From the NCBI GenBank assembly GCA_029975275.1, contig JARKPN010000062.1, positions 1 to 39,778 on the forward strand: DNA of 39,778 bases, in the 5' to 3' direction. Position 1 is the stretch's first letter. Every line of letters starts with the position of its first letter. The position numbers and the translations under genes were made by a program. A model generated the notes under the pieces. That model saw nothing but the letters and a program-made list of their open reading frames with translations. It was not told the DNA's origin and did no database searches. The DNA is from Geobacteraceae bacterium (lineage in GTDB: Bacteria > Desulfobacterota > Desulfuromonadia > Geobacterales > Geobacteraceae). Of this stretch, positions 17,861 to 24,668 are shown one piece after another.

Positions 17861-17889
17861 ACTATAGCGAAAAAGCGGGGAAAGGTAAA
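17861..17889 (-). promoter_or_regulatory. Promoter of lpxH, close to the start codon
   Basis: On the minus strand TTTACC (17884-17889), a 17-base spacer and TATAGT (17861-17866). The -10 box ends 7 bases before the ATG at 17853, so transcription would begin at or next to the start codon. The bases in between (ACCCTCC) offer no ribosome-binding site. Confidence 0.6.
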
Positions 17890-17966
17890 GGAACAGGGCC
17901 GTGGCTGCCTTGCACGAAAAAGCCTGGCCTTCGTCTCCGTCGGGAGTGGGCTTCGGAATGGGATTC

Positions 17967-18389
17967 ATGCGCGACGTTGAAATAGTCTGGGACGACCTCC
18001 TGGATGCGTTCGAAAACGAGGATCCGGAAACCGTATTTTTTCTCGACAGGGAAACGGGAGAGGTATTTTCGGTTCCCATCGATTATGAGGATGATGATTT
18101 CTGGGAGGAGATAGAGTCAAACGAAGAACGCTATCTCCAGATTCCCGACTTCGATTACGATCAAGAACGCCAACTGCAACACGAATTCATCAAGGGAATA
18201 ACCAACGCCTCGCTTAAGAGTATCTTTGCAAGGGCGCTCACAGGGAAGCGCCCTTTCGGGCGCCTTGACGACATTCTCTCATTTTATCCCGAGGAAAAAG
18301 AGCGGCTCGTCGCGCTCAAGGACGAGCTGACCGCCTCTAGAATACGCAATTGGCTGGAAATCAACGACATCTTTCTTTCCGATGAATAG
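17967..18389 (+). CDS. UPF0158-family protein of unknown function
   Basis: The 140-residue acidic protein (MRDVEIVWDDLLDAFENEDP...) resembles the UPF0158 family: an N-terminal segment with FFLDRETGEVFSVP, a patch of acidic residues (EDDDFWEEIE), then IPDFDYDQERQLQHEFIKGI and a C-terminal helical part. No catalytic residues can be named. ATG 17967 is preferred; ATG 17958, three codons earlier, is possible with GGGAG 11 nt upstream. An earlier in-frame ATG at 17901 would add a proline/glycine-rich stretch unlike the family. Its end touches a small ORF that leads into the permease gene. Confidence 0.75.
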   Translation: MRDVEIVWDDLLDAFENEDPETVFFLDRETGEVFSVPIDYEDDDFWEEIESNEERYLQIPDFDYDQERQLQHEFIKGITNASLKSIFARALTGKRPFGRLDDILSFYPEEKERLVALKDELTASRIRNWLEINDIFLSDE

Positions 18390-18405
18390 CGGCGGGGCGT
18401 TATGC

Positions 18406-18525
18406 ATGGTTTTCACGCTCTTTGCCAAGAGTATTGGCAACCTCACTGAGGGCATGGACAGGTACCGGGAAAAAGAATTGCGCACTGATGCCGGCGTCCC
18501 ATGGGCGGCAGGTTCATGCCGATGA
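18406..18525 (+). CDS. Possible coupled small ORF (39 or 47 residues)
   Basis: A frame from ATG 18382 or, more likely, ATG 18406 (GGCGGGG about 8 nt upstream) runs to a TGA at 18523-18525. From 18382 it overlaps the UPF0158 stop; at its end the TGA overlaps the ATG of the permease (ATGA at 18522). The longer form is 47 residues, the shorter 39, beginning MVFTLFAKSIGNLTEGMDRY. No family is recognised. It may be a real micro-protein, a translational coupler, or chance; conservation has not been tested. Confidence 0.35.
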   Translation: MVFTLFAKSIGNLTEGMDRYREKELRTDAGVPWAAGSCR

Positions 18526-19568
18526 ACCTGGCAACGACACACAAGGTCGGCATAACGCTGCTTGTGCTTGCAGCGATTTTCTACCTGGGCTATACCATAG
18601 CACACACGGTATCATGCCTGCTGCTGTCGTTTGTGCTGGCCTATCTGCTTGATCCGGTGGTAACCCTCCTGGAGCGCAGGCGTATCAGAAGGAGTTATGG
18701 AATCATCCTTCTCTATACGCTCCTGACCATAATCGCCTTCTTCTGCATCATCTTTCTGCTTCCCGTCATGAGCCAGCGATGGGAGGCACTTGTCGGTGAA
18801 CTGCCGGGATATTTTCAAAAGCTCAAACAGATAGCCCTCGACTTGAAAGGACGCATCGGCCTTGGTTACGTGACTGAGGAGTGGAGCTGGCTGATCGATT
18901 CCGTACAATCCGGAGCAGACAAGGTACTGGCCCGACTGGGCGCGGGCGTCTATGCGGCTGTTTACAGAGTCGTCTTCAACCTCTTCAATCTTCTCCTTGC
19001 CCCGATCCTGGTCCTCTTCATGCTTTACTACAAACAGGAAACCATGGACGGTATCGCTCGATGGCTTCCCTCCTCACACAGGGATTTCGTGCTTGCGGTC
19101 GGCCGCGAGGTCAATCGCAGCATCGGCGGCTTTATACGGGGCCAGGTTATTGTCTCCATTATTGTGGCAGTGCTTTCATTTGTCGCCATGCTGTTGCTGG
19201 ACGTGCGGCATCCGGTGTTTTGCGCCATTTTCGCAGGTGTAGCCTCCATTATTCCTTTCATCGGAGTGATCATTGCTACCGTCCCGCCGCTGTTTTTCGC
19301 CTTTGCCGAGTTCCAGAACGGTTTGATCCTGTTTCAGGTGATAATAGCGTTTTCAGTTATCTATTTCCTTGAGGGATACGTAATCAAGCCGCTGGTGTTC
19401 AAGGAATCCATGGATCTCAATCCTCTCGTTACCATCATCATGATTATGGCGCTGGGTGAACTCCTGGGCTTCTGGGGAATACTCCTTGCCGTCCCCATCA
19501 CCGGAGCAATAAAAATCTTCTGCACCCAGCTACGCAATTCCAGGGACCGGAGTTCGGTCACGCCCTGA
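18522..19568 (+). CDS. AI-2E/PerM-family membrane permease
   Basis: This 348-residue inner-membrane protein has about seven or eight hydrophobic segments and the family pattern: FVLAYLLDPVVTLLERRRIRR after the second segment (here split as LLDPVVTLLERRRIRRSYG), a soluble middle region, GGFIRGQVIVSII, the ASIIPFIGVIIATVPPL stretch and the C-terminal LLGFWGILLAVPITGAIK. The family was named for an autoinducer-2 exporter, but most members have other or unknown substrates, including sodium/proton exchange. ATG 18522 is chosen because GGCAGG lies 9 nt upstream; ATG 18501 and 18516 are alternatives. Confidence 0.85.
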   Translation: MNLATTHKVGITLLVLAAIFYLGYTIAHTVSCLLLSFVLAYLLDPVVTLLERRRIRRSYGIILLYTLLTIIAFFCIIFLLPVMSQRWEALVGELPGYFQKLKQIALDLKGRIGLGYVTEEWSWLIDSVQSGADKVLARLGAGVYAAVYRVVFNLFNLLLAPILVLFMLYYKQETMDGIARWLPSSHRDFVLAVGREVNRSIGGFIRGQVIVSIIVAVLSFVAMLLLDVRHPVFCAIFAGVASIIPFIGVIIATVPPLFFAFAEFQNGLILFQVIIAFSVIYFLEGYVIKPLVFKESMDLNPLVTIIMIMALGELLGFWGILLAVPITGAIKIFCTQLRNSRDRSSVTP

Positions 19569-19621
19569 TTCCGGCTTGGACGAAATATGACGGCAGAGGT
19601 TATATCGGTCATCTGAGGGGT

Positions 19622-20206
19622 TCATCTCTTCCAGAAGATCAGCCGCGCCGTCGGCATCGAGTCATGGAGCCGCTCCTCGGGAAGGAAAATCTTCCCCGGG
19701 AACCCGCGGAAGATGCGCTGGAGTTCGCCCGGTTGCAGGAGGTGCTCCTTTTTATGCGTGGTCGGAACGTAGGGTGAATCCAGCAGGGTGTCGAATACCA
19801 TGACACCGCCGGGAGCAAGGGCGGCAACCGACTTGGGGATCAGATCCCGGAGCAGGAAGTTGAAATTGATGATCAGGTCGTACTGCTCATTGAAGCCATA
19901 CTCTTCCAGGTTGAGCCGGCGAAAGTCGATGCGCAGTCCTTCCCGTTCCATCCAGCAGCGGGCCTTCTCCAGCCCCGCCCCCGAGATGTCCAGCCCGACG
20001 ACACTGAATCCCTGGCCTGCCAGGAATATACTGTTTCTGCCTTCGCCGCAGGCGATATCGAGGGCGCGCCGGCCGGGGACAAGGGATTTGATGAGCTCCA
20101 TGTTGTCGGACAGGTAGCGGGAGGGTTCCGTTCCGAGCACGCACTCCTCATCCCGGAAACGCTCATCCCATTTCATATGTGACACATTGTCGCGGTCCCT
20201 GTGCAT
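19622..20206 (-). CDS. Class I SAM-dependent methyltransferase, TehB-like
   Basis: The 194-residue protein has motif I as DIACGEGRNSIFLA (about residues 50-63), VVGLDISGAGLEKA for the acidic ribose-binding residue, and YDLIINFNFLLRDLIP for motif IV. The order and the N-terminal WDERF...PSRYL region resemble the TehB/tellurite-resistance methyltransferase group. The substrate is unknown. AAGGGG precedes the ATG at 20206 by about 6 nt; the internal ATG at 20176 has no such site. It is convergent with the permease gene and divergent from the glycosyltransferase gene. Confidence 0.82.
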   Translation of the reverse strand: MHRDRDNVSHMKWDERFRDEECVLGTEPSRYLSDNMELIKSLVPGRRALDIACGEGRNSIFLAGQGFSVVGLDISGAGLEKARCWMEREGLRIDFRRLNLEEYGFNEQYDLIINFNFLLRDLIPKSVAALAPGGVMVFDTLLDSPYVPTTHKKEHLLQPGELQRIFRGFPGKIFLPEERLHDSMPTARLIFWKR

Positions 20207-20294
20207 TGAACACCCCTTGCTTTAGCCGGATTTTTCAACAGGCTGCCATTTTCCGTGAAATACCGTTTCAGGTCAAGAAGGAACTGGTTGACCC

Positions 20295-21386
20295 ATGTGC
20301 CCTGAACACAACCGATACGAGCTTTCGGTCATCGTCCCCACCCTCAACGAGGCGGCGCTCATCGACGCCCTGCTGCGCAGCCTTGCCGATCAGCGCGGCC
20401 CGAACCTGGAAGTGCTGATATGCGACGGGGGGTCCACCGACGCCACCGTTGAAAAAGCGCTCGACATCGCGGTGGAATTTCCTTTTCCACTGCGGGTCAT
20501 AACCGGTGAGAAGGGAAGGGGACGTCAGATGAACGCCGGCGCAAGGGCCGCGCAGGGGGAGTACCTCCTGTTTCTCCACGCCGATTCCCTGTTTCCGGAC
20601 CAGCAGGCGCTGAGCACGGCGCTGAAGACCTTGCAACAGGAGATCGAGGAAACCGGCCGCCACCTCATCGCCGGCCGGTTCCGGCTCCTTTTCCGGCGTA
20701 CCGCGACGACCTCCTCCTTTTTTTACTATTACTTGGAATGCAAGGCCCGTCTGGACCGCGTGGGATGTACCCATGGCGACCAGGGTTTTCTGTTGAGCCG
20801 CGCCTTATTCATGGAAGCAGGCCCCTTTGATGAATCATGCACGGTTCTGGAGGATACCCGCTTTGCCGAAACCGTGCGACGCACAGGGAGATGGCTTCTC
20901 TTCGGGCCGGAGATTGTCACCTCGGCCCGCCGGTACGAGACCGAAGGCGCGGCGAAACGACAGATACTCAACGCCGTCATCATGGCCCTCGACGCCGTCG
21001 GCAGGGATGATATGATCCGTGAACTGCCCGGGATATACTCCGCTCAAAAAGGATACGGACAGTTGCGGCTGCTTCCCTTCCTGCAGCGGATATCGAGGAT
21101 GCTGGCCGACATGCCGTGGAGGAAGCGGGTGATTTTCTGGCAGGGGATAGGGGGATGTATGGTCAGGAATGCGTGGCAACCGGCGTTTGCGCTGGACGTG
21201 TCACGAAACTTCGGGAAAGGGCTCCCGCCCGGAAGGGGGGAGAAGGTCTGGCTCAGGCTTAGCGACAGGCTGCCGCTAGGTCTGCTCGCTTCACCACCGG
21301 TGAAGCTGGCGGCCGCCTGCATGGCGTGGTTCCTGTTCCGGTGCATTATGCTGTTTTCAGGTCGGAAGGGGCTCGGCACCTCGTAG
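20295..21386 (+). CDS. Family 2 glycosyltransferase, rSAM/selenodomain-associated type
   Basis: The N-terminal 230 residues are a GT-A glycosyltransferase: SVIVPTLNEA (11-20), DGGSTDATVEKA (44-55), GRGRQMNAGARAAQGEYLLF starting at 74, and LHAD (94-97). The GRGRQMNAGA stretch and compact size resemble the group annotated as rSAM/selenodomain-associated transferase 2. A further 130 residues, ending in a hydrophobic stretch (KLAAACMAWFLFRCIMLF), are not assigned and may anchor the protein to the membrane. The donor and acceptor are unknown. AAGGA is about 13 nt before the ATG, a little far. Confidence 0.82.
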   Translation: MCPEHNRYELSVIVPTLNEAALIDALLRSLADQRGPNLEVLICDGGSTDATVEKALDIAVEFPFPLRVITGEKGRGRQMNAGARAAQGEYLLFLHADSLFPDQQALSTALKTLQQEIEETGRHLIAGRFRLLFRRTATTSSFFYYYLECKARLDRVGCTHGDQGFLLSRALFMEAGPFDESCTVLEDTRFAETVRRTGRWLLFGPEIVTSARRYETEGAAKRQILNAVIMALDAVGRDDMIRELPGIYSAQKGYGQLRLLPFLQRISRMLADMPWRKRVIFWQGIGGCMVRNAWQPAFALDVSRNFGKGLPPGRGEKVWLRLSDRLPLGLLASPPVKLAAACMAWFLFRCIMLFSGRKGLGTS

Positions 21387-21403
21387 AATGATATGGGCTG
21401 AAT

Positions 21404-21434
21404 GAAGGACCGGCGGCTGAAGGGCCGGTCCTTC
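21404..21434. terminator. Convergent hairpin between glycosyltransferase and response-regulator genes
   Basis: GAAGGACCGGC (21404-21414) and GCCGGTCCTTC (21424-21434) form a perfect 11-bp stem with a 9-base loop, in the 46-bp gap between two convergent genes and reaching the last codons of the minus-strand gene. There is no T-run on either side, so it would act as a weak bidirectional terminator or an RNA-stabilising stem. GGCTGAAG/CTTCAGCC (21415-21422, 21431-21438) can form a competing stem. Confidence 0.55.
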
Positions 21435-22143
21435 AGCCGGTCCTGTCGAGGTTTTCGATAAACCATTTCAGCAAAGCGCTGTCCCCGTCCCTCATTTCAA
21501 CGAACTCCACCCCGAAACCTGCCGGGAGTGAAGGCTTTTTCCGTTTTCCCGGACCGTTTTCCCATGCCACTACCCCCCTCGCCCTGACGGGCGGGTCTTC
21601 AGGGCCTGCCATGGCTATTTCGAGCAGGAGCTCTTGCTTTTCTTTCAGGCCCTTCTCGCATGCCACGTATACCCCTCCGCTGCTGAGATCCGCGATCGTC
21701 CCCGACAGGGAGAGGCCGTCTGCCAGGAAGTTGACCTGCGCGCGGTAGGGTATCCGCGGTTCCCGCCTGTCCACGGAATTCAGGTGGATGCGGGCCTTGT
21801 CCAGAAATTCCCTCCTGTCGATAGGCTTGGTCACATATCCGTCGCAACCCGCCTTCCTGCACAGTTCCACGTCTTCCAGCCTTCCCGAGGAGGTGACCAT
21901 GACGACCGGGATGGAGCTCAGGGACGGGTCTGATTTGATACGTCCGCAGCAGGCGATTCCGCCCATTCCCGGCATGTGGACGTCCATGAACACCAGATCG
22001 GGTCGCTCCTTTCCGATGACCTCCAACGCCTCTTCGCCGCTCGTTGCGGTGAGGATGTGCACGGGAGAGAGCCTGAGGAAATTCTTCTCCAGTTCCAGAA
22101 AGAGTTTGGTGTCGTCCACCAGAAGTATCTTCTTCGTGGTCAT
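21433..22143 (-). CDS. Response regulator with C-terminal PilZ domain
   Basis: This 236-residue two-domain protein has a receiver domain with Asp10-Asp11, phospho-acceptor Asp54 (VFMDVHMPGM), Thr84 and Lys106 (YVTKPID). A PilZ-like domain follows, with RREPRIPYR (Arg130, Arg134) and DLSSGG (152-157), the two sites that bind cyclic-di-GMP. It may therefore join a phosphorelay to cyclic-di-GMP signalling; no sensor kinase gene is adjacent. ATG 22143 is chosen because GGGAGG lies about 10 nt upstream; longer in-frame starts would overlap the PfkB gene upstream. The architecture resembles the PilZ paralogues common in Myxococcus and Geobacter. Confidence 0.88.
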   Translation of the reverse strand: MTTKKILLVDDTKLFLELEKNFLRLSPVHILTATSGEEALEVIGKERPDLVFMDVHMPGMGGIACCGRIKSDPSLSSIPVVMVTSSGRLEDVELCRKAGCDGYVTKPIDRREFLDKARIHLNSVDRREPRIPYRAQVNFLADGLSLSGTIADLSSGGVYVACEKGLKEKQELLLEIAMAGPEDPPVRARGVVAWENGPGKRKKPSLPAGFGVEFVEMRDGDSALLKWFIENLDRTG

Positions 22144-22222
22144 TTGGTGCCGCCTCCCGAGATGGTGATCTCTTTCCATGTAATCACAAAAGCCCTGTTT
22201 GTCCAGAAAAAAGCGCGTCATG

Positions 22223-23134
22223 TCACAGCCGGATGCGGATCCCGTGCCGTTCCAGGAAACCTGCGACCTCTTGCTCACCCGGAATGCCGGCCCTGCCGCC
22301 GAGGCGGGTGCACTTCATGGCCGCCATGGCGGATGCGAACCGTATGGTGTCGGCAAGGTCCATGCCCCTGAGGAGACCGAAGATGTAACCGCCGTGGAAG
22401 ACATCGCCCGCGCCGGTGGTATCGACGGCCGCGACCGGAAAGGCGGGTATCGCGATCAGTTCGCCGTCATGCCAGGTGATGCTCCCCAGGTTGCCCCTGG
22501 TTACGGTAAACACCCCGGGTCCCACGCTGACGGCCAGGGCATGGAGCCCGTGCGTGGTCCCGTCCCAGCCCAGGTCCAGGGCGAACTGTTCCGATGCCAC
22601 GACATAGTCGCAGTGCCGGGCCGTTTCCAGCATGCCGGGCCGGCTTCTCCCGGCGTCGAGCATCACCGGCACGCCCCGCTCCCGGGCCTGTCGGGCCGCG
22701 AACAGCGAGGCTTCGGCAAGGAGGCCGTCGAGCAGGAGGAAATCGCATGGGTCGAGAAAACCGTGCGGGAGTTCGTCCGGAAGGAGCGGCATTCTACTCG
22801 GGCGCCGCCAGAAGATGGTGCGGCTGGCGGTGCCTTCTTCTATTGCGATGAAGGCTGTCTGCGATGCGGCGTTCTCTCTGGTCAGCAGGCCGGTCGTGGA
22901 GACCCCTTCCGCCAGCAGCGAACCGCGGATCTTTTCACCCTCGGGGTCGTCGCCGGTGATCCCGTAGAAGTCGCAGGGTATGCCGAGTCTCGTAAGCGCA
23001 ACCAGCGCCGTGGCGACCGGACCACCCCCCTGTTCCTGCCAATCACGGACCTCCACCTTGGTGTCCACGGCCGGGAAGGAGTCCACCACGGCTAGGTAAT
23101 CCCACGAGCACTGCCCGATTCCGACGACCCTCAC
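22223..23134 (-). CDS. PfkB-family carbohydrate kinase (GTG start)
   Basis: The 303-residue protein has the ribokinase/PfkB fold: an N-terminal VVGIGQCSWDYL, the glycine-rich QGGGPVATALVALTRLG (first PfkB signature) and DTTGAGDVFHGG at 238-249 (second signature, with Asp244 as the likely base). Such enzymes phosphorylate a sugar or nucleoside; the substrate cannot be told. AGGAGG sits 6 nt before the GTG. The gene starts 9 nt after the lipid-kinase-like gene and is probably co-transcribed with it; the response regulator follows after 79 nt. Confidence 0.88.
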   Translation of the reverse strand: MRVVGIGQCSWDYLAVVDSFPAVDTKVEVRDWQEQGGGPVATALVALTRLGIPCDFYGITGDDPEGEKIRGSLLAEGVSTTGLLTRENAASQTAFIAIEEGTASRTIFWRRPSRMPLLPDELPHGFLDPCDFLLLDGLLAEASLFAARQARERGVPVMLDAGRSRPGMLETARHCDYVVASEQFALDLGWDGTTHGLHALAVSVGPGVFTVTRGNLGSITWHDGELIAIPAFPVAAVDTTGAGDVFHGGYIFGLLRGMDLADTIRFASAMAAMKCTRLGGRAGIPGEQEVAGFLERHGIRIRL

Positions 23135-23143
23135 TTATGCCTC

Positions 23144-24016
23144 CTAAACCACGATTCTCAGGAAATCGGGCACCGTCCTGATCCGGACCGGGGCGTCGAG
23201 ATAATAGTCGCCGTCCGCCTGGAGCGGCTTGACGCCCCGCACCTCAACATCCCGGGCTGCGAAAGTGCGGATCCCCGCGCCGCCTGCCCCCTTTCCGGAC
23301 ACGAGCGACCAGGCAGCCTTCAGGATGCCCCGCCTGGTCCCGTGGAGCATGCATACCATGCGGAATTCCGGATCGAACAGGGAAGCACTGGGTGCAATGA
23401 GGAAATTGCCGCCGTATTTCGCGGCATTGCACACGATGACGCTGTGGCAGTCGGTCGTTACGTCGCTGGAGACGACCTCCAGCCTTCCGCTTTCCCACGA
23501 CAAGAGGAGACGAAGCGCTGAGAGGAGGTAGGCCCCTTTGCGCAGCAGTCGTTTCTCGGCTGTGCGAACACCCTTTACGATTGCGCCGTCCACACCGATT
23601 CCGGCCATGAGAAGAAAGTATCGGCCGGTTTCCCCTTTCTCAATATATCCGACTGAAGCGGAGCGGGACACCCCGGCGGCGATCTTCTCCAGCGCATGGG
23701 AAGGCGAAGTGATCCCCAGCTCGCGCGAGAGGACGTTTGAGGTGCCGAACGGGAGGACCGCAAGGGTTGCCCTGCCGGGGACAAGACCGTTGACGACGCC
23801 GTTGATGGTGCCGTCCCCGCCTGCGACGACAACCAGGGGCGAGGTCGGGCCGCGGCATATCTCGCCCGCGCACCGTGCCGCATCGTCGGGTGTGCTGACC
23901 TCCAGGGTTTCCGGGGCGAAGCCGTATCCTCTGAGCGCCGACAGTGTCTCCCCAATCCTCCCGGGCGAATAGCCTCCCGAGAGCGGGTTGACCAGGAGAA
24001 CGCATGTATCCCTCAT
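23144..24016 (-). CDS. Diacylglycerol kinase-like (DagK/YegS) lipid kinase
   Basis: The 290-residue sequence carries the DAGK catalytic motif VVAGGDGTINGVVNGL (GGDGT at 66-70) and FGTSNVLSREL (the substrate-side GTxND-like segment), followed by the C-terminal two-layer domain with GIGVDGAIVKGV. Members phosphorylate diacylglycerol or other lipids; some act on sphingosine-like or undecaprenyl-type substrates, so the exact lipid is open. It is the first gene of the dagK-pfkB-response regulator group. A ribosome-binding AGAGGA lies 9 nt ahead of the ATG. Confidence 0.87.
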   Translation of the reverse strand: MRDTCVLLVNPLSGGYSPGRIGETLSALRGYGFAPETLEVSTPDDAARCAGEICRGPTSPLVVVAGGDGTINGVVNGLVPGRATLAVLPFGTSNVLSRELGITSPSHALEKIAAGVSRSASVGYIEKGETGRYFLLMAGIGVDGAIVKGVRTAEKRLLRKGAYLLSALRLLLSWESGRLEVVSSDVTTDCHSVIVCNAAKYGGNFLIAPSASLFDPEFRMVCMLHGTRRGILKAAWSLVSGKGAGGAGIRTFAARDVEVRGVKPLQADGDYYLDAPVRIRTVPDFLRIVV

Positions 24017-24070
24017 GACGATGTATCCTCTTTTGCCGGATTCCTGCGTGATACAGGATAATTAAATGGA

Positions 24071-24104
24071 AAACCGCGCCGGGACAAGGTCTCCGGCGCG
24101 GTTT
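24071..24104 (-). terminator. Intrinsic terminator of the FAS1 gene
   Basis: AAACCGCGCCGG (24071-24082) pairs with CCGGCGCGGTTT (24093-24104) over 12 bp with a 10-base loop. On the minus strand the stem is followed by TTTTCC and then ATTTAAT, a broken T-run. It lies 32 bp past the FAS1 stop and before the DagK-like gene. Confidence 0.75.
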
Positions 24105-24135
24105 CTTCTTGTGGGTGGAAAGCGGGTTGATTCGG

Positions 24136-24555
24136 CTACTCCTCCCGGTACCAGCCGGAAAGGTGAGGCTGAAACACGTTGTCGATGATGTGGATGACGC
24201 CGTTGGAGCATTCGATGTCGGTTGCAACGAACTTGCCGTTGTCCACCACGGTCTCTCCCTCGTCCAGGGCGATGGTAAGGGATTTTCCCGTCTCGGTGCC
24301 GAGGGTATCCATTTCCCTGATGGTATCGGCGCTGTGTTTCCCCGCAACCAGGTGATAGCTGAAAGTCTCCCGCAACGTGCCGGGATCCTTGAGCGCTTCG
24401 GCGAAGTTCATCCGGGTGAAGGCATCGTTGTTGGGGGCGAACAGTGTGTAAGGCCCCGCCCCTTTCAGGGTCTCGACCAGTCCGGCCTTCTCAAGCGACG
24501 TAAGCAGGTTGCTGAGGGATGAATCCTGACGGATGGTATCAATAATGTCTGCCAT
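24136..24555 (-). CDS. Fasciclin (FAS1) domain protein without signal peptide
   Basis: This 139-residue protein is a single FAS1 domain: TIRQDSSLSNLLTSLEKAGL, LKGAGPYTLFAPNNDAF (the H1 box), YHLVAGKHSADTI and the C-terminal ATDIECSNGVIHIIDNVFQP (H2 box). FAS1 domains usually mediate adhesion or polymer binding outside the cell. Here the start MADIIDTIRQ follows an ideal GAAGGAGG and there is no hydrophobic leader, so export is not evident. The gene has its own promoter and terminator. Confidence 0.92.
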   Translation of the reverse strand: MADIIDTIRQDSSLSNLLTSLEKAGLVETLKGAGPYTLFAPNNDAFTRMNFAEALKDPGTLRETFSYHLVAGKHSADTIREMDTLGTETGKSLTIALDEGETVVDNGKFVATDIECSNGVIHIIDNVFQPHLSGWYREE

Positions 24556-24616
24556 TTGATCCTCCTTCGGGTGGGTCTAGTGCTGCCCTTCTATCGAACT
24601 GTCGTGGCACTGAACC

Positions 24617-24644
24617 ATAGTAGCCTGTCGTCGGCGGATGTCAA
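24617..24644 (-). promoter_or_regulatory. Sigma-70-type promoter of the FAS1 gene
   Basis: On the minus strand a perfect TTGACA (24639-24644), a 16-base spacer and TACTAT (24617-24622). It lies 61-89 nt upstream of the FAS1 ATG and 24-52 nt past the stop of the Lon-like gene, so FAS1 can be transcribed separately. Confidence 0.75.
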
Positions 24645-24668
24645 CCGGCGGTGGCGGGCTGACCAGGG

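Noticed and set aside
19569-19621. Terminator between the convergent permease and methyltransferase genes
   Set aside because: Only a 5-bp ATGAC/GTCAT pair is present with a long loop and no T-run.
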